24,606 bases of DNA, from positions 1 through 24,606 of the forward strand of contig JAFYBD010000060.1 in the NCBI GenBank assembly GCA_017540385.1, in the 5' to 3' direction. The translations under genes and the position numbers were made by a program. Under the pieces are notes generated by a model. The model saw only the letters and a list, made by a program, of their open reading frames with translations. It did no database searches and was not told the DNA's origin. The DNA comes from Lentisphaeria bacterium. GTDB lineage: Bacteria; Verrucomicrobiota; Lentisphaeria; Victivallales; UBA1829. This document shows, one piece after another, positions 13,812 to 20,810 of the stretch (its first letter is position 1; each line of letters begins with the position of its first letter).

Positions 13812-15815
13812 ATGAAGAACACGACTTGGGTTTTTGGAAGCATGATCGCCGCCGGTGCCGTGCTGCTCGCAGTTCCGCAGGTCTTCGCGCAGGGCGGGGT
13901 GCCCCAGATGCCCGGCCGTCCCGCAGGAATGGGAGCCGGAGCGCCCGCGGGATTCGGAGGAGGAGCCCCCGGAGGATTCGGCCCCGGCATGGGCGGAGCG
14001 CCCGCTGGATTCGGAGGAGGAGCCCCCGGAGCAGGCAGAGCGAACGGCGCGGCCGCCGCTCAGACCGGCACGAAGCAGAATTCCACGTCCGCCACGAAAT
14101 CGAATACGGGCACGAGGACGACCGCCCAGAAGTCCGAGAAGGCTCTCGCGGAAGCCGCGAAATATCAGCTCTCCAACCACCGCATCGACCTCGTGAAGAG
14201 CACGGTCGACGGCTACGCTTCCTCCGAGGACCTCGGCGACTCCACGATCGTCCGTTCCATCATGAACGAGATCTCGGAACAGATGCCGCTCGTCCCGTCC
14301 GTCCCGCTCGAAAAAGTCGACCTGAAGGCGCTGAACGACGAGGCGACGAGGATCGTGGAGCAGGAATACGGCTCCGACGACAAGAACCTCTCCGCCGTGG
14401 TCGAGGCCGAAGCCGAAGCCGAATTCCCGCTCTACAAGGTCGGCGACAAGGTGAACGTGAACTACAACATGGGCCCGAAACGCTTCTCCGTGAACGGCAT
14501 CCTGTACCGCGTGACGGAAAATGCCATCACGGTCGAGGACAAGGTCATCAACCTGGTCGACCTCAGCGACGAGGTCCGCTCCCGGTTCGATCCCCGCAAG
14601 AACCAGTACATGCGGGAACGCTACAAAGAGACCCACGAGCACCTCATCAAGCGCCTCAAGATCGAGAAGATCCAGGACTGCTACGACAAGCTCAAAGCCG
14701 ACATCTTCAAGCGCAACGAATCCGCCGGTTACATCTACGACGTGCAGACCGACCACTGGGGAACCGCGCAGGAAGTCGCGAAGAACTACATCGACCGTCT
14801 GCTCCGCGAGAAGGCCAAACAGGCCCAGTCCTCCACCCGTCCGAAACCCGCCAGGACCGACGTGAAGCCCAGCGATACGACTGACGACATCGAGGTCATC
14901 GACGACGACGGCGGCGACACCATCGCCGAGGTCAAGCCCGCGGGCGGCGAGAAGACCCTCCCGGTCGTCGCGGTCAACGACGCCATCAAGATTGAGAACA
15001 ACGCGCAGTCCCACGCCAAGTACGAAGAAGTCGTCGCGAAGGCCGAGGAACAGAAGAAGGACGCCAACGACAACTTCGCCGGCATCGACGCCGACTGCGG
15101 TTATAAGAACGCCTGCTGGGGATTCACCATCGCCGATACCCGCTACGCCCTCTGGCGCGAACCCGAATTCGCGTACATCCGGCCGGCGCTCGGACGCGAC
15201 ACCATCGACTTCTCCCTCGGCGACGACATCGACATCGGCCTGCCCATCTGCCCGAACAGCATCGACCTGATTTACGTCTCGAACGGCCTCTCGAAGGTCG
15301 TCTACATGATGGGCGACTGCTCCCGCCAGGATTTCCTCCAGTTCAAGGACGCGCTGACCGAACAGTACGGCCACGCCGCCGAAGACAAGGGATCCGCGTT
15401 CACGAACATCTTCAACGGCAAGACGAAACCGCAGCAGATCGCGGGTTCCGGCGAAGCCGAAAAAGCCCAGGAAGAAGTGAAGGAGGCCGAAAGAGTCTTC
15501 AACGAAGCCCAGGCCGAACTGAAGAACGCCACCGACGACGACCGCGACGAGCTCCAGACCAAACGCGACGAAGCGGCGGAAGCGCTGAAGGCCGCGGTCG
15601 CCAAGGCCGACAGCCTCGAGAACACCGTCTCCGAAGACTCCCTGCCCTACGTCTTCTCCCGCATCAAGCTCGCCACCGACGCGACCGGCAGCACGATCCT
15701 CCCGTACACGTTCAGCTGGAAGGGCCAGAACGTCACCGGCACGCTCATTTTCTACTACGACAAGGGCAAAGACAAAGTCACCAGCCTCGTATTCGCCAAG
15801 GAATACAAGAAGTGA
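13812..15815 (+). CDS. Large secreted protein with Gly/Ala/Pro-rich N-terminal region, function unknown
   Basis: The protein has 667 residues with a signal peptide (cut likely after VFA, residue 26). Residues 28-80 are low-complexity and built from units such as APAGFGGGAPG. A Thr/Ser-rich linker follows, then a charged helical region (100-220), a segment KVNVNYNMGPKRFSVNGILYR of small-barrel type, more helices, an acidic linker around DDIEVIDDDGGD (about 355-367), and a C-terminal domain with several cysteines (DADCGYKNACWGF, LPICPNS, GDCSRQ). A coiled coil (about 545-605) interrupts that domain before the final beta-rich part. The ATG at 13812 is nine bases after GAGG; an ATG five codons earlier is less well placed. 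It is monocistronic and divergent from rnhC. No convincing promoter was found; TTGAAA with TAAAGT (13695-13723) is weak. No known family was recognised. Confidence 0.85.
   Translation: MKNTTWVFGSMIAAGAVLLAVPQVFAQGGVPQMPGRPAGMGAGAPAGFGGGAPGGFGPGMGGAPAGFGGGAPGAGRANGAAAAQTGTKQNSTSATKSNTGTRTTAQKSEKALAEAAKYQLSNHRIDLVKSTVDGYASSEDLGDSTIVRSIMNEISEQMPLVPSVPLEKVDLKALNDEATRIVEQEYGSDDKNLSAVVEAEAEAEFPLYKVGDKVNVNYNMGPKRFSVNGILYRVTENAITVEDKVINLVDLSDEVRSRFDPRKNQYMRERYKETHEHLIKRLKIEKIQDCYDKLKADIFKRNESAGYIYDVQTDHWGTAQEVAKNYIDRLLREKAKQAQSSTRPKPARTDVKPSDTTDDIEVIDDDGGDTIAEVKPAGGEKTLPVVAVNDAIKIENNAQSHAKYEEVVAKAEEQKKDANDNFAGIDADCGYKNACWGFTIADTRYALWREPEFAYIRPALGRDTIDFSLGDDIDIGLPICPNSIDLIYVSNGLSKVVYMMGDCSRQDFLQFKDALTEQYGHAAEDKGSAFTNIFNGKTKPQQIAGSGEAEKAQEEVKEAERVFNEAQAELKNATDDDRDELQTKRDEAAEALKAAVAKADSLENTVSEDSLPYVFSRIKLATDATGSTILPYTFSWKGQNVTGTLIFYYDKGKDKVTSLVFAKEYKK
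13941..14030 (+). repeat. Direct repeat of a 33-base unit encoding APAGFGGGAPG
   Basis: The stretches 13941-13973 and 13998-14030 differ by a single base and lie 57 bases apart (19 codons), with a related GFGPGMGG spacer. They create the Gly/Ala/Pro-rich segment after the signal peptide of the secreted protein. Confidence 0.8.
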
Positions 15816-15822
15816 CGATGTC

Positions 15823-15897
15823 CGCCCGGCGTCCCTCGGGATGGTCCGGGCGCTCAGCCTGACATTCGGACGGACCACCGCAGTCCGTCCTTTTTTT
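15823..15897 (+). terminator. Intrinsic terminator after the secreted-protein gene
   Basis: A first hairpin pairs CGCCCGG (15823-15829) with CCGGGCG (15846-15852). The main terminator pairs GGACGGA (15868-15874) with TCCGTCC (15884-15890), followed directly by seven T residues (15891-15897). Confidence 0.9.
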
Positions 15898-16255
15898 GCG
15901 CCCGGAAACCGGGTTTCAGCGGGACTGAAGCAGGCGCGGCTGTCCGGCGCAGGCGCTTGATGTTTCAACGTCCTGCGCTCCGCGCGAGGCCGTTCCGCGG
16001 GGTTCCCGGCCTTTTGTGAGAGACTTTGTCAAGGGTATCTCTGAAAATTCGATCGGATGGATTTTCAGCGCATGGACCAAAAGAACCAATGCAGGAAGAT
16101 TTGAGCGTGGCTGCCTGAAGGCAACCACCGAAAATCTTGCCAGTTGGACTTGGTCCGGACGCGAAAAGCCGCCGAATACCAATTTTGAGAGATGCCCTCA
16201 ACACAAAAGGGCATCTATCAGGACAAATGTGCAGAGGTGTCCAAAAGGAGGAACC
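15898..16255 (+). other. Non-coding stretch with a series of inverted repeats upstream of phage-type genes
   Basis: No credible gene occupies these 358 bases. Five consecutive hairpins can be drawn: AGAGACTT/AAG..TCTCT (16019-16042); CTGAAAAT/ATTTTCAG, 8 perfect pairs with a 12-base loop (16041-16068); a longer one with AAGATTT/AAATCTT, TGG/CCA and TGCC/GGCA around a TGAA tetraloop (16096-16138); GGAC/GTCC (16146-16156); and AGATGCCCT/AGGGCATCT, 9 perfect pairs (16190-16216). A weak GGCCG/CGGCC hairpin with TTTT lies at 15988-16015. AAGGAGG at 16245-16251 is the ribosome binding site of the next gene. It could be a structured leader RNA, an operator region or a small non-autonomous repeat element. 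The first two hairpins share two bases and could be alternatives. No clear promoter was found. Confidence 0.55.
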
Positions 16256-16882
16256 ATGGGTTTGCCCCGTTCGCAAAAGAAAACGAAACCGCCTTCCCAG
16301 TTCGGACGACTCCCGTTCCGCCTGCGCTACCGCATCGCATGTCTGCTGCTGGACGGCGCGACCGCGCGTGCCGTGCTGGCGCACCCCGAAGTCGCGGGGA
16401 CGCTCGTTTCGCTCGGGCTGTCCCTGACGCCGGCGGCCGTGACCAGGTTCAGGAGTTCGCGCGAATTCAGGACCATCGCGGAGGAACGCGAGAAGACGAA
16501 CCGGACCTACGAGGACGTGCGGCTGTCGGCGGCGCTGCTCCGGGACTGCGAGGCCACGGGGGCGATCGCGGAGGAACTCAAGATCGACCTGCTGAAACTC
16601 GTCCGGGAATGTACGGACGCCACGACCGACGATCCGAAGACCATCGAACGCCTCGTCCGGTCGGCCGTCACACTCTCGAAATCCGTCTCCGACGGGCAGA
16701 ACACCGTGCTGCGCAAACGCGTAGCCGCGCTGGCCGAGGAGAACGTCTGCCTGCGCGAAGCCGTCGAAAACGCCCGGCTCCAGTACAACGAACTGCTCGA
16801 CCGGCGCAGGGACGAGTGGTCCCGCGTGGACGGCGCGGAGATCGCCGACCGCCTGTCCTCCATCCTCGGCGTCAGGCCTTGA
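16256..16882 (+). CDS. Mu gp27-like (DUF3486-like) phage protein
   Basis: The protein has 208 residues. The N-terminal part (about 16-80) has the pattern FGRLPFRLRYRIACLLLDGA, then SLGLSLTPAAVTRFRSSREF. This recalls the start of Mu gp27 family proteins: LP..lR..i...l.dG, a small winged-helix-like segment, then G.....S..a..R. The family is annotated as a Mu-like head-morphogenesis component located before the large terminase and possibly acting as a small terminase-type DNA-binding subunit. The remainder is helical and charged, with a likely coiled coil (about 155-190, VAALAEENVCLREAVENAR). The start at 16256 has AAGGAGG four bases upstream; the frame is open for 80 codons before it, over the inverted-repeat region, but that extension looks non-coding. 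A portal gene follows after 40 bases. The family link is by pattern only. Confidence 0.6.
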   Translation: MGLPRSQKKTKPPSQFGRLPFRLRYRIACLLLDGATARAVLAHPEVAGTLVSLGLSLTPAAVTRFRSSREFRTIAEEREKTNRTYEDVRLSAALLRDCEATGAIAEELKIDLLKLVRECTDATTDDPKTIERLVRSAVTLSKSVSDGQNTVLRKRVAALAEENVCLREAVENARLQYNELLDRRRDEWSRVDGAEIADRLSSILGVRP

Positions 16883-16922
16883 AACCGACCAGTCACAACC
16901 TTCAACAGAAAGGAATCCGAAC

Positions 16923-18167
16923 ATGAAACTCAAACATTCCGCAGGGACCCCGGCTGCAGGGACCGCCCGGCCCGCTCCGGGACGCTGGATCACGGCCGAA
17001 CCAGGCGACCGCGCCCGTGGACTTCAAACCGGGGAATATACGCCGGTAAACGCCGCACGCATCCTGGAGGCGGCCAACGAGGGCGACATCGCGGAACTGG
17101 CCATCGCCGCGCGGGAAATCCAGGAACGCAACTGGGAAGTGATCCTGGCCATGCAGGTGCGGAAAAGCGCCGTGACCGGGCTGGACTGGACCGTCGAGCC
17201 CGGCGACGCGCGAAGCAGCTCCAAACGCGCCGCGGAGGCCTTCGCGGACGCTCTGCGGGGATGCGGCGCGGAACCCGGCCTCGCATCGTTCCACGGCCTG
17301 ACCGGGCTCCTGATGGACGCCGTGATCGCGCCGCTGGCCGCAGCCGAGATCGTCTGGGGACCCGGCGGCTCGCTGTGCGGATTCAAACCCGTGGGCGGAT
17401 GGCATTTCACCTACCGCGGCTCGGAAACGCCCCTTCTGACGACGACGGACCACCCGGAGGGGATCCCCCTGCCCCCGGCCAAATTCATCGTCCACACGCA
17501 CGGAAACGCCGGCGACCCCGCCCGCGCGGGACTCATCCGCACGCTGCTCTGGTTGCACGTCTTCCAGAACTACCCCGTGAAGGACCTGGTGTCGTTCGTG
17601 GAACGCTACGGGATGCCGTTCGTGGTGGCGAAGGTCGACCGGAACGCGTGGGAGAACGAGCGCGGAGTGATGCGGAACCTGATCCGCAGTTTCGGGCCGA
17701 ACGGCGGCGGGGTCTTCACGAAGTCGACCGAGCTCGAGCTCCTGCAGGCATCGAACTCCGGCGGCGACGTGTATTTCAAACTGCTCGAATACACCTCGCA
17801 GGCCATCACGAAAGTCATCCTCGGCCAGCTCGCGAGCTCGTCCGATTCCGGCGGGCTCTCCGGCGGCGACGCGCAGTCCCGCGTGAGGAGCGACCTGCTG
17901 GAGGCCGACGCACGCGCCCTCGAGGCCACCATCCGCACCCAGCTCGCCGTCCCCTGGACCAGATTCAATTTCGGCGATGCGGCGGCCGTCCCCGTCCTGC
18001 GGTTCCACGACTCCGCCCAGGAGGACCGCGCGGTCTTCGCGGGGATCGTGGAGACGCTGCACCGGGCCGGGCTGGACGCCGACCCGGCGGAGATCTCTGC
18101 GCGGTTCGGGATCACGCTCACGCGCCCCGGTCGCACGGAGGATGAAAACGGGGAGGACGAGCCATGA
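16923..18167 (+). CDS. Mu gp29-like portal protein (DUF935 family)
   Basis: The portal forms the dodecameric ring through which DNA enters the phage head. The 414-residue product has the DUF935 pattern: YTPVNAARILEAANEGDIAE near residue 40, AREIQERNWEVILAMQVRKS followed by AVTGLDWTVEPGD (about 62-95), LVSFVERYGMPFVVAKVD (about 222-239), and ITKVILGQLASSSDSGG with GDAQSRV (about 297-325). Length is slightly shorter than Mu gp29. The reading frame is intact and its codon use matches the surrounding genes. GAAAGGA lies eight bases before the start. The stop overlaps the next start by four bases (18164-18167). In Mu the large terminase gp28 lies between gp27 and gp29; here it is missing. Confidence 0.82.
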   Translation: MKLKHSAGTPAAGTARPAPGRWITAEPGDRARGLQTGEYTPVNAARILEAANEGDIAELAIAAREIQERNWEVILAMQVRKSAVTGLDWTVEPGDARSSSKRAAEAFADALRGCGAEPGLASFHGLTGLLMDAVIAPLAAAEIVWGPGGSLCGFKPVGGWHFTYRGSETPLLTTTDHPEGIPLPPAKFIVHTHGNAGDPARAGLIRTLLWLHVFQNYPVKDLVSFVERYGMPFVVAKVDRNAWENERGVMRNLIRSFGPNGGGVFTKSTELELLQASNSGGDVYFKLLEYTSQAITKVILGQLASSSDSGGLSGGDAQSRVRSDLLEADARALEATIRTQLAVPWTRFNFGDAAAVPVLRFHDSAQEDRAVFAGIVETLHRAGLDADPAEISARFGITLTRPGRTEDENGEDEP

Positions 18168-18577
18168 CAGCCACGGCGACCATTGCGGAAAACCTGAAAG
18201 CACGCGTCTCCGGGACGTTCGCGGCGACCGGATTTGCCGCCGGCGTCACGCCCGAGCAGATCGCTGCGGGACGATCCGTCCCGCCCGGCCTGATGCCTCC
18301 CTGCGTGCTGATCCTGGCGGGTGACGGCGAGGTCGAGGACAGCACCCTCACGCGACGCCAGAGATTTCAGCTGGTCCTGATCGACCGGCTGAAAGGACGC
18401 GGCGACGCCCGCGCGGTATCCGTCTGGACGCAGTTCGACACGCTCCAGGCGCTCTTTCCGCAGGACGGCGTCGAGGTCGGCGGGACCGTGTTCCTGCCGG
18501 AATCGTTCCGGGTCCTGGAATGTGCGGACAACCGGGCTGCGGCCTGCCTCACGGTCGCAGCCGTCACCCCCGCCTGA
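18164..18577 (+). CDS. Small phage protein, tail-terminator or neck type (uncertain)
   Basis: The protein has 137 residues. It starts with a helix (TIAENLKARVSG), then PPGLMPPCVLILAGDGE, a strand pair RQRFQLVLIDRLKGRG, a helix VSVWTQFDTLQALFP, and a final strand set with FRVLECADNRAAACLTVAAV. This helix, strands, helix, strands order with a conserved P-c near residue 45 is common in tail-completion, tail-terminator and Mu gp37-like (DUF1834) proteins, but no motif is decisive. It is translationally coupled to the portal gene and ends just before a strong terminator. Confidence 0.55.
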   Translation: MTATATIAENLKARVSGTFAATGFAAGVTPEQIAAGRSVPPGLMPPCVLILAGDGEVEDSTLTRRQRFQLVLIDRLKGRGDARAVSVWTQFDTLQALFPQDGVEVGGTVFLPESFRVLECADNRAAACLTVAAVTPA

Positions 18578-18601
18578 CGAGTTCAAAAACAAGAAAACAC
18601 A

Positions 18602-18644
18602 ACGCACGGAAGTTTGCGAGATCGGACTTCCGTGCGTTTTTTTT
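18602..18644 (+). terminator. Strong intrinsic terminator of the phage-type operon
   Basis: ACGCACGGAAGT (18602-18613) and ACTTCCGTGCGT (18626-18637) form a perfect 12-pair stem around a 12-base loop, followed by eight T residues (18637-18644). On the minus strand a broken T tract also follows, so it may serve the convergent gene too. Confidence 0.92.
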
Positions 18645-18666
18645 GTACCCCGGGGACGGATCCGGC

Positions 18667-19329
18667 TCAATTCGAGCTCAGGATCGCTTCGATGACCCCG
18701 ATCTGGCGCCGTTCGTCCTCTTCGGCCTCCTGGAGCCTGCCGTCGGTTCGGGCGGCCGTCGAATGGCGTTCCAGCATGGTCCGGGTGGAGCCGAGGCTCA
18801 GGAGCTTCGCGGCCTCGGATGCGAGCCGTTCGCGGCGCGGGTCGTCGGAAGGGACTTCGCCGAGCCGGGCCGCGAGCTCGGGATAACGCTTCACGAAGAC
18901 GCCGAGGTTCCACGTATCCGGCGAGTCGGCGTTCTCGACCGAAACCGACCGGATGGCGTCCGCTTCGTCGCCGAGTCCGCTCAGCACGCACAGATAGGCG
19001 GTCTTCACCGAAGGATTGAGCTCGACGGTTCCGAGGATCAGGCGTCCCTGGCTCCGCAGAAGCCGCAGATACCGCGGCCGGAGCGAGGATACGACCACGG
19101 CCACGCCGGGCTTGCCGCAGTGTTTCGCAGCCTCGACGCGGATCGCCTCCGGGAGTTCCCCGAGGCCGTCCGGGGTCACCAGCAGACACGGCCGGTCGAA
19201 CACGCAGTCCCCGATCTCCATGAACTCCGGGATGCAGGCGGGTTCGACCTCGTCCGCAGCGCTCCGGCACGAAGCGGAGACGAGCGCGAACGATGCGAAC
19301 AACAAGGCTGAGATCAGACGGCGGAACAT
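18667..19329 (-). CDS. Exported protein of unknown function
   Basis: The protein has 220 residues from the ATG at 19329. It begins with a signal peptide, FRRLISALLFASFALVSASC; the Cys at residue 21 could be lipidated, but the preceding residues SAS are not a canonical lipobox. The mature part starts with a Cys-containing segment (EPACIPEFMEIGDCVFDRPC) and a strand-rich region (GVAVVVSSLRPRYLRLLRS, GRLILGTVELN), then a helical C-terminus. No known family was recognised. The frame also has a GTG start at 19371 that would add 14 polar residues before the signal peptide. Neither start has a clear ribosome binding site; the ATG is preceded by an A-rich stretch. It is a single gene that converges on the phage-type operon. 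Confidence 0.7.
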   Translation of the reverse strand: MFRRLISALLFASFALVSASCRSAADEVEPACIPEFMEIGDCVFDRPCLLVTPDGLGELPEAIRVEAAKHCGKPGVAVVVSSLRPRYLRLLRSQGRLILGTVELNPSVKTAYLCVLSGLGDEADAIRSVSVENADSPDTWNLGVFVKRYPELAARLGEVPSDDPRRERLASEAAKLLSLGSTRTMLERHSTAARTDGRLQEAEEDERRQIGVIEAILSSN

Positions 19330-19404
19330 GTTTTTTCGAGCGGGGATGGACGTTTTCTGCGTTTCTGCCACGGCCGGAGCCGGGACGGTGAAAGACCGGC
19401 AGAT

Positions 19405-19433
19405 AATATGCCCCGTTCCGGCCCGGATTTCAA
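19405..19433 (-). promoter_or_regulatory. Possible promoter for the 18667-19329 gene
   Basis: On the minus strand, TTGAAA (19433-19428) and CATATT (19410-19405) are 17 bases apart; TATTAT (19408-19403) at 19 bases is an alternative -10. The region between the two divergent genes contains no gene. Confidence 0.4.
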
Positions 19434-19463
19434 GCGGGAAACGTACCGGGCAAAAGTTTTTTT

Positions 19464-19484
19464 GACTTTTTTATAAAAAAAGTC
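19464..19484 (+). repeat. Perfect AT-rich inverted repeat between divergent genes
   Basis: GACTTTTTT (19464-19472) and AAAAAAGTC (19476-19484) form a nine-pair hairpin with a three-base ATA centre. It lies about 100 bases before ftsW and could be a regulator or architectural-protein site. It is not a normal terminator because the stem itself is the T/A tract. Confidence 0.6.
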
Positions 19485-19570
19485 GGATTTCGGGTTGTAC
19501 TGCGGGAAAAATGGATTAGGTTATCATATCACGTTTTTTCAGGAGTCTACACGCGCCCAGAACAGCCAAT

Positions 19571-20797
19571 ATGAAACCCCGTCCGCCCATTCAATCCCAG
19601 TCCGACGCGAAGGATTTGGAGCCGCCGAAGAAACCGGCCCTGCCCGAGCTCGTAGTCTTTATCCTGTTCGCATTCATGATCACGCTGTTCGGGCTGATCA
19701 TGCTCTACTCCACCTCGTTCGTCATGCAGGGCAGCTCGTATTTCCGGAAGCAGCTCATGTGGATGTGCATCGGGCTGGTCGGGGGAGCCGCGGCCGTCGC
19801 GCTCGGATATAAGCGCCTCTGCGAATGGAGCCCGCTGATGATGGCGGTGCTGGCGCTTCTGCTGGTGTGGGCGCTCTTCTGCAAACCCATCAACGGCGCC
19901 CGGCGATGGATCCAGGTGGCCGGGCTCACGCTTCAGCCGTCCGAGCTCGGCAAAGTGGTCATCACGCTCTTCATGGCGAATTTCCTGTCCTCGCGCACCA
20001 GGTTGCTGGAGAGCGCGCCCTTCAAGAAAATCATGTTCCCCTCCGGGCTCTTCGTGGGGCCTGTGATCCTGCTGGTCCTGCTCGGGGAAGACCTCGGGAC
20101 GACTGTCCTGCTGGCGTCGCTGTATCTGCTGATCCTCTTCGTGGCCGGGATGCGCCTGCGCTACATCCTGCCGTTCGCGGTCCTGCTTCCGCCGCTGGCG
20201 TTCTTCTTCATCCGCGAGTTCGACGCGATGCGCTGGAAACGCCTCACAGTGTTCCTGGACGCGGAACGCTGGAGGATGACCTCGGGCTACCAGCTGTGGA
20301 ATTCGCTGCTCGCGCTCGGGTCGGGCGGCTGGACCGGGGTCGGATTCACGGAGAGCCGCCTGAAGCTGATGTACCTGCCGGAGAACCACACCGACTTCAT
20401 CCTGTCGATCGTGGGCGAGGAGCTGGGATTCGCCACGCTCCTCACGGTCATCGTGGCATACCTGATCCTGGTCTACGTGGGCCTGCGGATCAGCGCGAAG
20501 GCCCGCACGCGTCAGGGCATGCTGACCGCGTTCGGCATGAGCATCTTCATCGGCATGCAGGCGCTCATCAACATCGGCGTGATTTCGGCTGCGTTCCCGA
20601 CCAAGGGCATGCCCGCCCCGATGATCAGCTACGGCGGCAGCAATCTGCTCGCGTGCCTGCTGGCGTCCGCGTGCGTCGCGGCCGTCGCGATCGATTCGGC
20701 CATCCCGGACTACCCGGACAAACTCCTTGCCTGGGTACGGAAACGCCTTCCTTTCGGGCACACCTCGCGCTCCGGAGGAACGGAGCAATCCTCATAA
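19571..20797 (+). CDS. ftsW: SEDS-family peptidoglycan polymerase FtsW
   Basis: FtsW polymerises glycan strands from lipid II at the division septum together with a class B penicillin-binding protein. The 408-residue protein has an N-terminal Pro-rich cytoplasmic tail and about ten membrane segments. Family motifs are KPINGARRWIQVAGLTLQPSELGK (split here as KPINGARRWIQ and LQPSELGK, near residue 105-130), LLGEDLGTT, YLPENHTDFILSIVGEELGF and KGMPAPMISYGGSN, all in the usual order. The PENHTDFI stretch and the position directly before murG favour FtsW over RodA. An AGGAG is found 25 bases upstream of the ATG, too far for normal pairing, and there is no nearer start codon. Thirteen bases separate it from murG. 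Confidence 0.9.
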   Translation: MKPRPPIQSQSDAKDLEPPKKPALPELVVFILFAFMITLFGLIMLYSTSFVMQGSSYFRKQLMWMCIGLVGGAAAVALGYKRLCEWSPLMMAVLALLLVWALFCKPINGARRWIQVAGLTLQPSELGKVVITLFMANFLSSRTRLLESAPFKKIMFPSGLFVGPVILLVLLGEDLGTTVLLASLYLLILFVAGMRLRYILPFAVLLPPLAFFFIREFDAMRWKRLTVFLDAERWRMTSGYQLWNSLLALGSGGWTGVGFTESRLKLMYLPENHTDFILSIVGEELGFATLLTVIVAYLILVYVGLRISAKARTRQGMLTAFGMSIFIGMQALINIGVISAAFPTKGMPAPMISYGGSNLLACLLASACVAAVAIDSAIPDYPDKLLAWVRKRLPFGHTSRSGGTEQSS

Positions 20798-20810
20798 CAC
20801 GGAGTCCATC

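Larger units (their letters stand above)
16019..18644 (+). mobile_element. Remnant or retained module of a Mu-like prophage (three genes)
   Basis: Three adjacent plus-strand genes of phage type share a structured upstream region and a single strong terminator. They correspond to Mu head-assembly functions (gp27-like, portal gp29-like) plus a small tail/neck-type protein. No MuA/MuB transposase, integrase, large terminase (gp28), protease/scaffold, capsid or lysis gene is found on either side; the flanking genes look chromosomal. The boundaries given are approximate and no target-site duplication was identified. It is either a decayed prophage or a module kept for another purpose. Confidence 0.5.

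Noticed and set aside
13683..15968. Open frame of 761 codons on the minus strand opposite the secreted-protein gene
   Set aside because: The plus-strand frame has a signal peptide, ribosome binding site and terminator, while the minus frame runs through that terminator and the rnhC promoter region.
16016..16255. N-terminal extension of the gp27-like gene by 80 codons
   Set aside because: The extension covers the inverted repeats, resembles no phage family, and the ATG at 16256 has a near-perfect AAGGAGG site. Translation of the extension cannot be fully excluded.
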